Below, one piece after another: positions 42,704 to 51,671 of a DNA stretch of 64,000 nt; the stretch's first letter is position 1; every line of letters begins with the position of its first letter. The position numbers were made by a program, and so were the translations under genes. A model generated the notes under the pieces. That model was not told the origin of the DNA. It ran no database searches and saw nothing but the letters and a program-made list of their open reading frames with translations. This DNA comes from Sphingomonas flavalba (GTDB lineage Bacteria > Pseudomonadota > Alphaproteobacteria > Sphingomonadales > Sphingomonadaceae), in the NCBI RefSeq assembly GCF_004796535.1, contig NZ_SPHY01000004.1, forward strand, positions 124,001 through 188,000, given 5' to 3'.

Positions 42704-43405
42704 TCAGGCGCAGGTGACGGGGGTGCGTGTCCGTTTCCGCATCCCGGCACCGATCATGCCGAAGCCGGCGACCAGCATCGCCCAGGTCGCCGGTTCCGGC
42801 ACGCCGCCGATGACCGGCGGCGAAAGCTGGGCGGTGAAGCCGATATTGTTGAAATCGACCTCTCCGTTGCTGCCGCTCAGCACCGCGTTGACGTAGCGGA
42901 CCCGCGACGGGAAGTTCAGCGTATAATCTTCCGGGATGATCGGCCCGCTCGCGCCGTTGCGGCCGAGGCGCGGCGATTCCGTCAGCGTGCCGACCTGGTT
43001 GCGAGCGGCGTCGTAGAAGGTGAACACGATCGTATCGACGCTGTACTGGTTGGTCAGGTAGTTCCAGAAATGCAGCGTTGTCAGGTCATATTCGGCCTGG
43101 AAATCGAAATCGAGCTCAAGCGGGCCGCCGCTGACCCAGATATGGGTGCCGTTGCCGCCGGAGCTGTGCACTTCCTCATAGGTCGCGCTCGGCGCGTCGA
43201 TGATGTTGGCCAGCGCCCTGGCGATCGAGATGTCGACGAACGGCCCCCTGGATGGATTGGCGGCGACCTGCGCGGCGTGGCTGGCACCCAGCGCGACGGT
43301 GATGTTGTCCTTGTTGAGGTAGACCGGTTCGGCGGTCGCCGCGCCGCTGGCCAATACCGCCAGCGACACCGCAGCGCCGCCGGACAACAGACGAAAAACC
43401 TTCAT
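42704..43405 (-). CDS. exported PEP-CTERM sorting-domain protein
   Basis: The 233-residue product has a signal peptide (FRLLSGGAAVSLAVLASGAATAE). The middle is beta-rich and resembles a carbohydrate-binding/F5-8-type-C-like jelly roll (LDFDFQAEYDLTTLHFWNYL, YTLNFPSRVRYVNAVLSG). A C-terminal PEP-CTERM tag follows: VPEPATWAMLVAGFGMIG, then a basic AGMRKRTR tail. It should be anchored or released at the cell surface by an exosortase encoded elsewhere. ATG 43405 is preceded by GAAGGGG. Function of the core is unknown. Confidence 0.88.
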   Translation of the reverse strand: MKVFRLLSGGAAVSLAVLASGAATAEPVYLNKDNITVALGASHAAQVAANPSRGPFVDISIARALANIIDAPSATYEEVHSSGGNGTHIWVSGGPLELDFDFQAEYDLTTLHFWNYLTNQYSVDTIVFTFYDAARNQVGTLTESPRLGRNGASGPIIPEDYTLNFPSRVRYVNAVLSGSNGEVDFNNIGFTAQLSPPVIGGVPEPATWAMLVAGFGMIGAGMRKRTRTPVTCA

Positions 43406-43574
43406 GCTACACCCCTTCCCCTCTCGGCATGCCGGCAACGGCCAGCTATGGTTTAAGCGGCGGAAACCAAGCCGGCGGGTCAGCCGCGGCATCGGGAAAA
43501 ATGGCCTGTGCCAGATTGACACGAAAACGCAGAGGCGCGGAGCGGAAGCGGCGTCGCTCCCAAGCGGCCGATCG

Positions 43575-43745
43575 CTAGACCGACCAGATCAGTACGTTGC
43601 CGAACAGCACCAGCGCCGCGACCAGCATCAGCCAGCCGCGCTTGCGGTCCTGACCGGTGCGCAGCAGGTAGACGCCGCCGATGATCAGCGCGGCGGCGAC
43701 CAGCATCACCACGCTCAGCACCGCCGCGAAGCCGCCGCCGATCAT
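43575..43745 (-). CDS. small two-helix membrane protein
   Basis: The 56-residue product (MIGGGFAAVLSVVMLVAAAL at the start) has two hydrophobic helices separated by YLLRTGQDRKRGW, a basic inner loop, so both ends probably face the periplasm. Its ATG overlaps the TGA of the threonine-dehydratase gene (ATGA), which is the main reason to accept this frame as real. No family recognised. It could be an accessory of unknown function or a tiny coupled membrane protein. Confidence 0.6.
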   Translation of the reverse strand: MIGGGFAAVLSVVMLVAAALIIGGVYLLRTGQDRKRGWLMLVAALVLFGNVLIWSV

Positions 43746-44692
43746 TGCCCGATCATCCGGCAGAAGGTGGCGGGATCGACATTGCCGCCCGACAGGATGA
43801 CGAGGGTGCGATCGACCGGCGGCACCGCCCCGGCGAGGACGGCGGCGAGCGCCACCGCGCCGCCCGGCTCGACGACCAGCCGCAGCCGGGCGAAAGCCTC
43901 CGCCATTGCCGCGCCGATCTGCGCCTCGCTGACCGAAACGCCGCGCGCGCCGCGCGCCAGCAAGATGTCGAAGGTGATCGGATCGGTGCGGAAGGTCTGG
44001 AGGGCGTCGCAGGCGGTTGGCGGCGCCGGCGTCTCGACCGGCAGGATGGTGCCGGCCGCCAGCGAGCGGCCCATATCGTCCCACCCCTCCGGCTCGACGA
44101 CGACGATCTCCGCGTCCGGCAGGGCGAGCGCGATGCCGGCGGACAGGCCGCCGCCGCCGCACGGCACGACGACCCGCGCCGGCGGTTCCGGCATCTGGGC
44201 CAGCGCCTCCAGCCCGGCGCTGCCCTGCCCCTCCACCACCCACGGATCGGCGAAGCTGGGCACCAGCGTCGCGCCGCGCTCGGCGGCGAGCGCCGCCGCG
44301 ATCGCCTCACGGCTTTCGCTCAGCCGGTCGTAGAGGATGATTTCGGCGCCTAGCGCGCGGGTTGCAGCCAGCTTTGCCGCCGGCGCGTCACGCGGCATGA
44401 CGATGGCGGCGGCAATGCCAAGCCGCCGCGCCGCCCAGGCGACGCCCTGGGCGTGATTGCCCGATGAAAAGGCGACGACTCCGCGCGCGCGGGCCGCCGC
44501 ATCGAGGTCGGTGAGTCGGTGCCAGGCGCCGCGCAGCTTGAACGCGCCCATCGGCTGCAGCGATTCGGCCTTGCACCACAGCGGACCGTCGGCGCGGTCG
44601 AGCGTGAGGAGCGGTGTCGGCGGAACGACTTTCACGATTTTTTCCAGTGCCTTGACGACACCGACGCGAGTGGGTTGGCGCGGGCTGATCAC
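43742..44692 (-). CDS. threonine/serine dehydratase (IlvA/TdcB-like)
   Basis: The 316-residue PLP enzyme deaminates L-threonine (and serine) to 2-oxobutyrate. Motifs are PTPLLTLDRADGPLWCKAE, the lysine in MGAFKLRGAW, VAFSSGNHAQGVAWAA, and the PLP-phosphate loop VPCGGGGLSAGIALAL. It is short and lacks the C-terminal ACT domain of biosynthetic IlvA, so it is of the catabolic or serine-racemase-like type and not feedback-inhibited by isoleucine. The start GTG at 44692 is preceded by AGGAGAGG. It may act as a racemase instead; the sequence alone does not decide. Confidence 0.88.
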   Translation of the reverse strand: MISPRQPTRVGVVKALEKIVKVVPPTPLLTLDRADGPLWCKAESLQPMGAFKLRGAWHRLTDLDAAARARGVVAFSSGNHAQGVAWAARRLGIAAAIVMPRDAPAAKLAATRALGAEIILYDRLSESREAIAAALAAERGATLVPSFADPWVVEGQGSAGLEALAQMPEPPARVVVPCGGGGLSAGIALALPDAEIVVVEPEGWDDMGRSLAAGTILPVETPAPPTACDALQTFRTDPITFDILLARGARGVSVSEAQIGAAMAEAFARLRLVVEPGGAVALAAVLAGAVPPVDRTLVILSGGNVDPATFCRMIGQ

Positions 44693-44835
44693 CGGCCTCT
44701 CCTGAATGATCGGGTGGGGCGATTCAATCCCTTTACAGGGGGGGACGCTATTTCTATATCGCGCGTCCGCTGCCCCAAGGGACTTCCACCGCAAGGCAGC
44801 TTTGTCGAGACACTGTCCCCCGGAGGTCCCTTGAG

Positions 44836-46023
44836 TTGCACAAGCATCATAGCGCGCTGGGGCTAGCTGCCGCCCTGCGGCCGGTTCAGCCGGTCACGCT
44901 CGTTCGCCCGCACGCCGCCCGGCGCGCGGCCCGCTTCTTCGTCGAGAAGTTTCCGGGCCGGACGCTGTACGCGGTCAAGGCGAACCCGTCCCCCGACCTG
45001 CTGCGCATCCTGTGGGATGCCGGCGTCACCCATTATGACGTCGCCTCGATCGCCGAGGTGCGGCTGGTGGCGCGTACGCTGCCGCAGGCGACGCTGTGCT
45101 TCATGCACCCGGTGAAGGCGGAAGAGGCGATCGCCGAGGCCTATTTCACCCACGGCATCCGCACCTTCTCGCTCGACAGCCTGGACGAGCTCGAAAAGAT
45201 CATGCGCGCGACCGACGACGCGACCGACCTGACGCTGTGCGTCCGGCTGCGGGTGTCGTCCGAGCACAGCAAGCTGAGTCTCGCCGCCAAGTTCGGCGCC
45301 GCGCCGGACGAGGCGAAGGCGCTGCTGTTTGCAGCGCGGCAGGCGGCGGATTCGCTTGGCATCTGCTTCCACGTCGGATCGCAGGCGATGACGCCGGAGG
45401 CCTATGCCGAAGCGATGGAGCGGGTGCGCGCGGCGATCGTCGAGGCGGCGGTGACCGTCGACGTGGTCGATGTCGGCGGCGGCTTTCCCTCGGTCTATCC
45501 GGGTATGGAGCCGCCACCGCTGGAGCGCTATTTCGAGACGATCCACCGGGCGTTCGAAAGCCTGCCGGTCAGCTATTCGGCCGAGCTGTGGGCCGAGCCG
45601 GGCCGGGCGCTGTGCGCCGAATATTCGTCGCTGATCGTCCGCGTCGAGAAGCGGCGCGGCGACGAACTGTACATCAACGACGGCGCCTATGGCGCGCTGT
45701 TCGATGCGGCGCACGTCGGCTGGCGTTTTCCGGTCACCCTGCTGCGCGAACCGGATTCGGAGGCGCGGCCGATGCCGTTCAGCTTCTACGGGCCGACCTG
45801 CGACGACCTCGACCACATGGTCGGGCCGTTCATGCTGCCCGCCGACACCCGCGCCGGCGACTATCTGGAGATCGGCATGCTCGGCGCCTATGGCGCGGCG
45901 ATGCGCACCGGCTTCAACGGCTTCGGGTCGGACGAGACCCACGAGGCGGAAGACGAGCCGATGGCGTCGCTCTACCTGAACGAAGCGGCGGTCGAGGTTC
46001 CGTCCAACGTCGTCACGCTGTAA
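44836..46023 (+). CDS. ornithine/lysine-type PLP decarboxylase (alanine racemase fold type III)
   Basis: The 395-residue enzyme has the Schiff-base lysine Lys48 in LYAVKANPSPDLL, DVASIAEVRLVART, HVGSQAMTPEAYAEAM, the phosphate-binding VVDVGGGFPSVYP, EPGRALCAE, and the C-terminal active-site Cys in GPTCDDLDHM. This is the eukaryotic-type ornithine decarboxylase branch, and the expected product is putrescine. The start is TTG at 44836, with GGAGGT 8 bases upstream; no ATG fits. The deoxyhypusine-synthase-like gene follows 106 bases on, which supports homospermidine synthesis from putrescine. Lysine or diaminopimelate as substrate is less likely but possible. Confidence 0.9.
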   Translation: MHKHHSALGLAAALRPVQPVTLVRPHAARRAARFFVEKFPGRTLYAVKANPSPDLLRILWDAGVTHYDVASIAEVRLVARTLPQATLCFMHPVKAEEAIAEAYFTHGIRTFSLDSLDELEKIMRATDDATDLTLCVRLRVSSEHSKLSLAAKFGAAPDEAKALLFAARQAADSLGICFHVGSQAMTPEAYAEAMERVRAAIVEAAVTVDVVDVGGGFPSVYPGMEPPPLERYFETIHRAFESLPVSYSAELWAEPGRALCAEYSSLIVRVEKRRGDELYINDGAYGALFDAAHVGWRFPVTLLREPDSEARPMPFSFYGPTCDDLDHMVGPFMLPADTRAGDYLEIGMLGAYGAAMRTGFNGFGSDETHEAEDEPMASLYLNEAAVEVPSNVVTL

Positions 46024-46043
46024 CAGGCCCCGATGATTGTCAC

Positions 46044-46096
46044 GCCGGCGCAGGCCGGCATCCGCCCGCACGGGCGCGATGCCGGCCTGCGCCGGC
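46044..46096. repeat. 53-bp hairpin between the decarboxylase and the DHS-like gene
   Basis: Arms 46044-46062 and 46078-46096 are perfect 19-base inverted copies (GCCGGCGCAGGCCGGCATC). CGCCCG/CGGGCG then pair almost to the centre, giving one long GC-rich hairpin with a single-base bulge. There is no T-run. It may attenuate or protect transcripts between the two polyamine genes, or be a REP-type repeat. Confidence 0.8.
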
Positions 46097-46129
46097 ATAT
46101 ATCACGTTCGAATTTGCTGGAGATTTGTG

Positions 46130-47179
46130 ATGACCGAGCCCGTCAACGACACCCGCAAGGCGGAATTGCTGTCGACCACCGTCGAGCATGTCGACATCCG
46201 CAGCTTCGACGCGCGGCCGATCATCGATTCGATGGGCAAGATGAGCTTCACCAGCCGCGACCTGGCCCGCGCCACCCGCATCTACAACCAGATGCTGGAG
46301 GACAAGGACTGTTCGATCTTCCTGGTCATCGCCGGGTCGACCTCCGCCGGCGGCTGCATGGACCTGTATGCCGAGTTGCTGCGCTCGAACATGATCGACG
46401 GCGTGGTCGCGACCGGCGCGTCGATCGTCGACATGGATTTCTTCGAAGGGCTTGGCCACAAGCATTATCAGGCGCTCGAGGTGCCGGACGACAACACGCT
46501 GCGCTCGCTCTACATCGACCGTATCTACGACACCTATATCGACGAGGAGCAGCTTCAGGACTGCGACAACACGATCTTCGCGATCGCCGAGGGGCTGGAC
46601 CCGAAGCCCTATTCCAGCCGCGCCTTCATCCGCGAGATGGGGCGTTATCTGTCCGCGCACGGCAAGAAGGACAACAGCCTGGTCAGGCTGGCGTTCGAGC
46701 ATGACGTGCCGATCTTCTGCCCCGCCTTCGTCGACTCGTCGGCCGGCTTCGGGCTGGTCAAGCACCAGGTGGAGCGCGCCAAGGCGGGCAAGCCCTATAT
46801 GGTGCTCGACGCGGTCGCCGATTTCCGCGAGCTGACCGACATCAAGATCAAGGCGGGGACCACCGGCCTGCTGATGATCGGCGGCGGCGTGCCGAAGAAC
46901 TTCATCCAGGACACCGTCGTCTGCGCCGAAATCCTTGGCCATGAGGGCGTCGAGATGCACAAATACGCCGTGCAGATCACCGTCGCCGACGTGCGCGACG
47001 GCGCCTGTTCCTCCTCGACGCTGCAGGAAGCGGCAAGCTGGGGCAAGGTCGACACCGCGCTCGAGCAGATGGTCTATGCCGAAGCCGGCAGCGTGATGCC
47101 GCTGCTCGCTTCCGACGCGTGGCACCGCGGCGCGTGGAAGGACCGGCCTAAGCGCGCCTGGGGCAAGATTTTCGACTGA
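46130..47179 (+). CDS. deoxyhypusine synthase-like protein (probable homospermidine synthase)
   Basis: The 349-residue protein has the fold motifs of deoxyhypusine synthase: MSFTSRDLARATRIYNQML, FLVIAGSTSAGGCMDLY, VATGASIVDMDFFEGLGH, CPAFVDSSAGFG and the catalytic lysine Lys306 in EAASWGKVDTALEQM. Bacteria lack eIF5A, so the natural role must differ. The enzyme probably transfers the aminobutyl group of one polyamine to another with NAD, making sym-homospermidine, as in alphaproteobacteria and plants. The bacterial branch is not uniform, so the exact donor/acceptor is open. ATG 46130 is preceded by GGAG. The neighbouring putrescine-forming decarboxylase supports the role. Confidence 0.88.
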   Translation: MTEPVNDTRKAELLSTTVEHVDIRSFDARPIIDSMGKMSFTSRDLARATRIYNQMLEDKDCSIFLVIAGSTSAGGCMDLYAELLRSNMIDGVVATGASIVDMDFFEGLGHKHYQALEVPDDNTLRSLYIDRIYDTYIDEEQLQDCDNTIFAIAEGLDPKPYSSRAFIREMGRYLSAHGKKDNSLVRLAFEHDVPIFCPAFVDSSAGFGLVKHQVERAKAGKPYMVLDAVADFRELTDIKIKAGTTGLLMIGGGVPKNFIQDTVVCAEILGHEGVEMHKYAVQITVADVRDGACSSSTLQEAASWGKVDTALEQMVYAEAGSVMPLLASDAWHRGAWKDRPKRAWGKIFD

Positions 47180-47247
47180 CCGTTACGGCCTTGCATCGGC
47201 CGGGTGATGCGCGCACCCTTCCCGCTTCCTGAGGGGGGAGGGTACCG

Positions 47248-47667
47248 ATGCCTGCCGAAATTCTGCAACCGGTCGCGGTTCTTGTCGCCTGGTCGCTGGT
47301 GATGTGGGGGTGGATGTATGCCACCCGCATCCCGGCGATGAAGAAGGCGCGGGTCAGGCTGGACCCGACGCTGCCGCCGGGCACGCTGACCAGCACATTG
47401 CCGCCCGAGGTCCGCTGGAAGGCGGACAATTACAACCACCTGATGGAGCAGCCGACGATCTTCTACGCCGTCGCGCTGCTGCTGGCGGTGGCGGGCGCCG
47501 GCGACGGCCATATCGCGCATATCGCCTGGGCCTATGTCGTCCTGCGCATCGCCCACAGCATCGTCCAGGCGGTGTGGAACCGGATCATGGTCCGCTTCGC
47601 GATCTTCACCCTGTCGACGCTGTGCCTGATCGTGCTGGCGGTCCGCGCGCTGGCGGTGGTGTTCTAA
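47248..47667 (+). CDS. MAPEG family membrane protein
   Basis: The 139-residue protein has four hydrophobic helices (ILQPVAVLVAWSLVMWGWMYA, YAVALLLAVAGAG, IAWAYVVLRIAHSIVQ, FAIFTLSTLCLIVLAVRAL). The signature region is VRWKADNYNHLMEQPTIFYAV, in which Asn-Tyr/His-Leu-x-Glu-x-P-x-x-F is the MAPEG motif. Relatives are glutathione-dependent membrane enzymes in eicosanoid or detoxification chemistry; bacterial members are poorly characterised. GGGGGAGGG lies before the ATG at 47248. It is alone between the DHS-like and the PEP-CTERM genes. Confidence 0.88.
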   Translation: MPAEILQPVAVLVAWSLVMWGWMYATRIPAMKKARVRLDPTLPPGTLTSTLPPEVRWKADNYNHLMEQPTIFYAVALLLAVAGAGDGHIAHIAWAYVVLRIAHSIVQAVWNRIMVRFAIFTLSTLCLIVLAVRALAVVF

Positions 47668-47896
47668 GCCCCCGACTCCCGCGCGATGGACGGCGTTTCC
47701 GAAGATCGCCAAGCGTTTCAATGGGGTATGGTTAACTCATTCTTGACGACTCGATCGGGTCGGCAGTAGCCTCCCTCGCTTGGTGGGTCGCTCGACATAA
47801 TGAGTTCGACCGTTGCCTGCGATGACGGCCGTCCGATTGGAAAGAGCCGCCGCGCTCCCAGCGATCGTTCGCATCCGAACAGGTGGGAGAACAAAC

Positions 47897-49051
47897 GTGA
47901 AAATCATCGGAACAACCAGCGCCCTTGCCGTGGCCGGGGGACTGGCCATGCTGGCGGCCGCGGCCGCCCCGACGCAGGCAGCGACCTATGTCGGCACCGT
48001 CATCGCATCCGGGCTGGACAATCCGCGCGGGCTCGCTTTCGGGCCGGACGGCGCCCTCTACATCGCCGAGGCCGGCGCGCTCAATCCCGGCGGCCCGACC
48101 ACGATCGGCGGCGAAGGCGCACCCGCCGCTTTCGGCACGACGGGCGCCATCACCAAGGTGTCGGGCGGGACGCAGACGCGGATCATCACCGGCCTGCCGG
48201 CATTCACCAACACCGTTACCGGCGCGGCGAGCGGACCGCAGGACATCGCCTTCTACAATGGCACCGGCTATTTCGTCGTCGGCCTGGGCACCAATCCGTC
48301 CAAGCGCACGAACGAGCTGGGGGCGGCGCCTGAAGCGGCGAACCTTGCATCACTCTACGCGTTCGACGGGGCGACCACGACCAAGATCGCCGACCTCGGC
48401 GCCTATGAACTGGCCAACAATCCGACCGGCGACCAGATCGACAGCAACCCCTATCACCTGACCGCCGGGCCCGGCGGGCTGCTGGTGACCGACGCGGGCG
48501 GCAACTCCCTGCTGGCCGTCACCGACACCGGGGTCGTTTCCACCGTTGCGACCTTCCCCGCCAACGGCGGTCCCGACGTGGTACCGACCGGCATCGCGGT
48601 CGGCCCGGACGGCGCCTTCTACGTCGGTCAACTGACCGGCTTTCCGTTCACGCCGGGGTCGGCCGACATCTTCCGCATCGACCCGCTGACCAATACCAGG
48701 ACCGTCTACGCCACCGGCTTCACCAACATTACCGACATCGCGTGGGGAAGCGACGGCAGCCTCTACGCGTTACAGTTTCCGCTGACCGGCGGGCTCGGGT
48801 CGATCGAGCGGCTGAACGGCGACGGCAGCCACAGCACGATCTTCGGCGGGCTGATCGCGTCGACCGGGCTTGAGATCGGGCCGGACGGCGCCTTCTACGT
48901 CACCCAGTTCAGCGCGTCGCCGGGCACCGGCCAGGTGCTGCGGATCGCGCAGGTGCCGGAGCCGGCAAGCTGGGCGATGCTGATCCTCGGCTTCGGGCTG
49001 ATCGGCGGGGCATTGCGCCGGCATCCACGCGCGCGCGTGCGCTGGGCCTGA
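47897..49051 (+). CDS. ScyD/ScyE-like beta-propeller protein with PEP-CTERM anchor
   Basis: The 384-residue precursor has a signal peptide (LAVAGGLAMLAAAAAPTQA). A beta-propeller follows, built from NHL/SGL-like repeats (IASGLDNPRGLAFGPDGALYI, PTGIAVGPDGAFYVGQLTG, FTNITDIAWGSDGSLYALQF). The C-terminus is a PEP-CTERM tag (VPEPASWAMLILGFGLIGG, then RRHPRARVRWA). The repeat pattern matches the ScyD/ScyE family named from scytonemin clusters, but that name does not imply pigment synthesis here. The start is GTG at 47897 with GGGAGA upstream. It is monocistronic. Function unknown, presumably at the cell surface. Confidence 0.88.
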   Translation: MKIIGTTSALAVAGGLAMLAAAAAPTQAATYVGTVIASGLDNPRGLAFGPDGALYIAEAGALNPGGPTTIGGEGAPAAFGTTGAITKVSGGTQTRIITGLPAFTNTVTGAASGPQDIAFYNGTGYFVVGLGTNPSKRTNELGAAPEAANLASLYAFDGATTTKIADLGAYELANNPTGDQIDSNPYHLTAGPGGLLVTDAGGNSLLAVTDTGVVSTVATFPANGGPDVVPTGIAVGPDGAFYVGQLTGFPFTPGSADIFRIDPLTNTRTVYATGFTNITDIAWGSDGSLYALQFPLTGGLGSIERLNGDGSHSTIFGGLIASTGLEIGPDGAFYVTQFSASPGTGQVLRIAQVPEPASWAMLILGFGLIGGALRRHPRARVRWA

Positions 49052-49102
49052 GCCTATCGGCGGCCGGGCGTGGCCCGACCGCGGGCCAGACCGGATCCTG
49101 CC

Positions 49103-50305
49103 CTACTCGCTTACAGGGCGTGCGAAGGCGGCGCACAGTTCCACGTGCGTCGACCAGCGGAACTGGCCGACCGGGGTGATGCCGGTCAGGCGGTAGCCGC
49201 CGGCGACAAGCACCGCCGCGTCGCGGGCGAAGCTGGACGGATTGCATGAGACATAGGCGATCGCCGGCACCCGCGACGACGCGAGCTGGGCGACCTGCTC
49301 GGCCGCGCCGGCGCGCGGCGGATCGAGAACGACGGCGGCGAAACGGTCGAGGTCAGCGGTCATCAGCGGCCGACGATAAAGGTCGCGATGCTCGACCGCC
49401 AACGGGCGCCCGGCGGCGCCCACCGCCGCCTTCAGCGCCAGCACCGCGTCGCGCCCCGCCTCCGCCGCGTAGACGCGGCCGGGCAGCGCCAGCGCGAAGG
49501 TGCCGAGGCCGGCGAACAGGTCGGCGACCGTCGCCGCCCCGTCGACCGCCGCCTTCACCGCCGCGACCAGCGCCGCCTCGCCATCTGCCGTCGCCTGCAG
49601 GAAGGCATTGTGCGGCAGCGGCACGGCGACGCCGCCGAGCGTGACGGTCACCGGCTGCGGCTCCCACCGAGTCTGCGGGCCGTAACCGTCGTCGATCGCC
49701 AGCCGGGCGAGCGCGTGGCGGGCGGCGAAATCGGTCAGCGCCTCCGCCGCCGCCAGCCCGTCCGCCGCGACCTTGGCGAGCAGCAGGTCGACGCCCTGAT
49801 CGGCGAGCGTCATCCGTACCTCCGCGCCGCGCCGGTCGGCGAGCAGGCCGCCGAGCAGCGTGCGCAGCGGCGCGACCAGCGCAAACAGTTCGGGCGCCAG
49901 GATCGCGCATTCCGCCATGTCGACGATACGGTGGCTGCCGCCCTCGCTGAAGCCGATCAGCACCCGTTTCCCGCGCCGCTCGGCGCGGAGCGACGCGCGG
50001 CGGCGGCTGTGCGGCGGCGACAGATGGGTCGGCGCGAAGGGCGGCGCCGGCACGCCCTGCGCCGCCAGCGCGCCGGCGATGCGGTCAGCGACGAACCGGG
50101 CCTGGCTGAGCATGTCGAGATGTTGGAGCAGGCAGCCGCCGCAGGTCGGGAAGTGGCGGCAGACCGGCGCGACGTGATGCGGGCCGGCGACGACGATGCC
50201 GTCCTGCAGCCGGTCGCCCGGCGCGGCGAGCGGCGCGTGGCGGCCGTCGGCGGTGACGCCGTCACCGCGCGCCGCGACGCGGACGATCAGGTCGGCATCG
50301 CTCAC
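49103..50305 (-). CDS. RNA m5U methyltransferase, RumA/RlmD family
   Basis: The 400-residue enzyme has an Fe-S cluster site near the N-terminus (Cys49, Cys55, Cys58 in CRHFPTCGGC, plus Cys in DMAECAIL). The SAM domain has VADLFAGLGTFALALPG and the C-terminal catalytic motif YVSCNPSSFARDA with the nucleophilic cysteine. It methylates uridine C5 in rRNA (RlmC/RlmD-like) or tRNA. A typical N-terminal TRAM domain is mostly missing (only about 40 residues before the Cys cluster). Its GTG start overlaps the stop of the NAD(P)HX repair gene (GTGA). Confidence 0.9.
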   Translation of the reverse strand: MSDADLIVRVAARGDGVTADGRHAPLAAPGDRLQDGIVVAGPHHVAPVCRHFPTCGGCLLQHLDMLSQARFVADRIAGALAAQGVPAPPFAPTHLSPPHSRRRASLRAERRGKRVLIGFSEGGSHRIVDMAECAILAPELFALVAPLRTLLGGLLADRRGAEVRMTLADQGVDLLLAKVAADGLAAAEALTDFAARHALARLAIDDGYGPQTRWEPQPVTVTLGGVAVPLPHNAFLQATADGEAALVAAVKAAVDGAATVADLFAGLGTFALALPGRVYAAEAGRDAVLALKAAVGAAGRPLAVEHRDLYRRPLMTADLDRFAAVVLDPPRAGAAEQVAQLASSRVPAIAYVSCNPSSFARDAAVLVAGGYRLTGITPVGQFRWSTHVELCAAFARPVSE

Positions 50306-51669
50306 AGCGCGGCGCCGAGCGCGGCGGGCAGGCGGGCGACGAGCGCGTCGGCGACGAAGGCCGGGTCGGCGCGGCGGGCCGCCTCGCCATGCAGCCAGAC
50401 CGCAGCCTCCGCCGCCGCCAGCGGGGCAAGGCCGCGCGCCAGTTGCGCGGCGACGATGCCGGCGAGCACGTCGCCGGTGCCGGCGGTCGACAGCCAGGGC
50501 GACGCGCCGCCGGCGATCCGCACTGTGCCGTCCGGCGCGGCGATGACGGTGTCCGCCCCCTTGGCGATGACGACGGCGTCAGCGCGGGCGGCGGCGGCGC
50601 GGACTCGGTCGATCTTCGAACCCGGGAGCGCGCCGAACAGCGCGGCGAATTCGCCGTCATGCGGGGTCAGGATGGTGGGCGCGGCGCGGCCGGCGACCGC
50701 CTGTGGCGTCACCTGCCGCAGCGCATCGCCGTCGAGGACCAGCGGCGCCGCGGCGGCGAGCGCGGCGGCGAGCGGCGCGGCGCCATCCGCGCCAAGGCCG
50801 GGGCCGACGAGCAGCGCGCCAAGACGGTGGTCGGCGACCGCCTCCGCCAGCGCATCGGCCGGGCGGGTGACGATGGCATCGGGCAGGCCGCCGCCACCGG
50901 TGCCGAGCAACAGCACATAGCCGGCGCCGGCATGGGCAGCGGCGTTGGCGGCAAGCCGGGCGGCACCGGGCATCGCCCCGCCGACGACCGCGACGAGGCC
51001 GCGGGTGTATTTATGGTCGGCGGGCGACGGCGGGGCGAGCGCCGGGCGGGCGACGGTGTGAACGGCGGACGGGGCCGACAGGCCGATGTCGGCGACGAAC
51101 AGCCGGCCGCAATGGCCGGCGGCGGGCTGGAGCAGATGCGCCGGCTTCAGCGCGCCGAGCGCCAGCGTCGCGGTGTAGCGCGGCACCGCGCCAAGCAGCG
51201 CGCCGTCATCCGTGACCACGCCGCTCGGCACGTCAACGGCGATGCGGTGGCGCGCCGGAACGGCGAGCGCTGCCTCCACCCCAGCGGACAGCGGACGGGT
51301 AAGACCGGTGCCGAACAGCGCGTCGACGATCAGGAAGGCGTGGCCGGCCGCCGCCAGCGGCACCACTGACCCGGTCCAGCGGTTTCGCGCCGCGCGGGCG
51401 GCATCGGTTGCCGGGTCGGCGAGGGCGGCGACGGTGACCGGGGCGCCGCGCTCGCCCAGGATACGTGCCGCGACATAGCCGTCGCCGCCGTTGTTGCCGG
51501 GGCCGCAGAGGATCAGGATCGGATGATGGGCCCCGGCGATCCGCCAGGCTAGGTCGGCGACGGCGCGCCCGGCCCGTTCCATCAGCACCGTCACGCTGGT
51601 GCCGGCGGCGATCGCCGCCGCTTCCGCCGCGCGGGTCTCCGCGGCGGTCAACACCGGGAGGCCAGCCAT
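50302..51669 (-). CDS. nnr: bifunctional NAD(P)H-hydrate epimerase / ADP-dependent dehydratase
   Basis: This 455-residue protein repairs damaged NADHX/NADPHX. The N-terminal half is the YjeF_N epimerase (AAETRAAEAAAIAAGTSV, ILCGPGNNGGDGYVAARIL, DALFGTGLTRPL). The C-terminal half is the ADP-dependent dehydratase (LVAVVGGAMPGAARLAANAA, VGPGLGADGAAP, TPHDGEFAALFG, and STAGTGDVLAGIVAAQLA with the catalytic Asp). Both halves are complete. It is coupled by a 4-base overlap to the downstream methyltransferase and lies 2 bases after the lipoprotein gene. Confidence 0.95.
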   Translation of the reverse strand: MAGLPVLTAAETRAAEAAAIAAGTSVTVLMERAGRAVADLAWRIAGAHHPILILCGPGNNGGDGYVAARILGERGAPVTVAALADPATDAARAARNRWTGSVVPLAAAGHAFLIVDALFGTGLTRPLSAGVEAALAVPARHRIAVDVPSGVVTDDGALLGAVPRYTATLALGALKPAHLLQPAAGHCGRLFVADIGLSAPSAVHTVARPALAPPSPADHKYTRGLVAVVGGAMPGAARLAANAAAHAGAGYVLLLGTGGGGLPDAIVTRPADALAEAVADHRLGALLVGPGLGADGAAPLAAALAAAAPLVLDGDALRQVTPQAVAGRAAPTILTPHDGEFAALFGALPGSKIDRVRAAAARADAVVIAKGADTVIAAPDGTVRIAGGASPWLSTAGTGDVLAGIVAAQLARGLAPLAAAEAAVWLHGEAARRADPAFVADALVARLPAALGAAL

Positions 51670-51671
51670 GC

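Noticed and set aside
46130-47179. Calling the DHS-like gene a true deoxyhypusine synthase
   Set aside because: Hypusine is made on eIF5A, which bacteria lack; the neighbouring decarboxylase points to polyamine synthesis.
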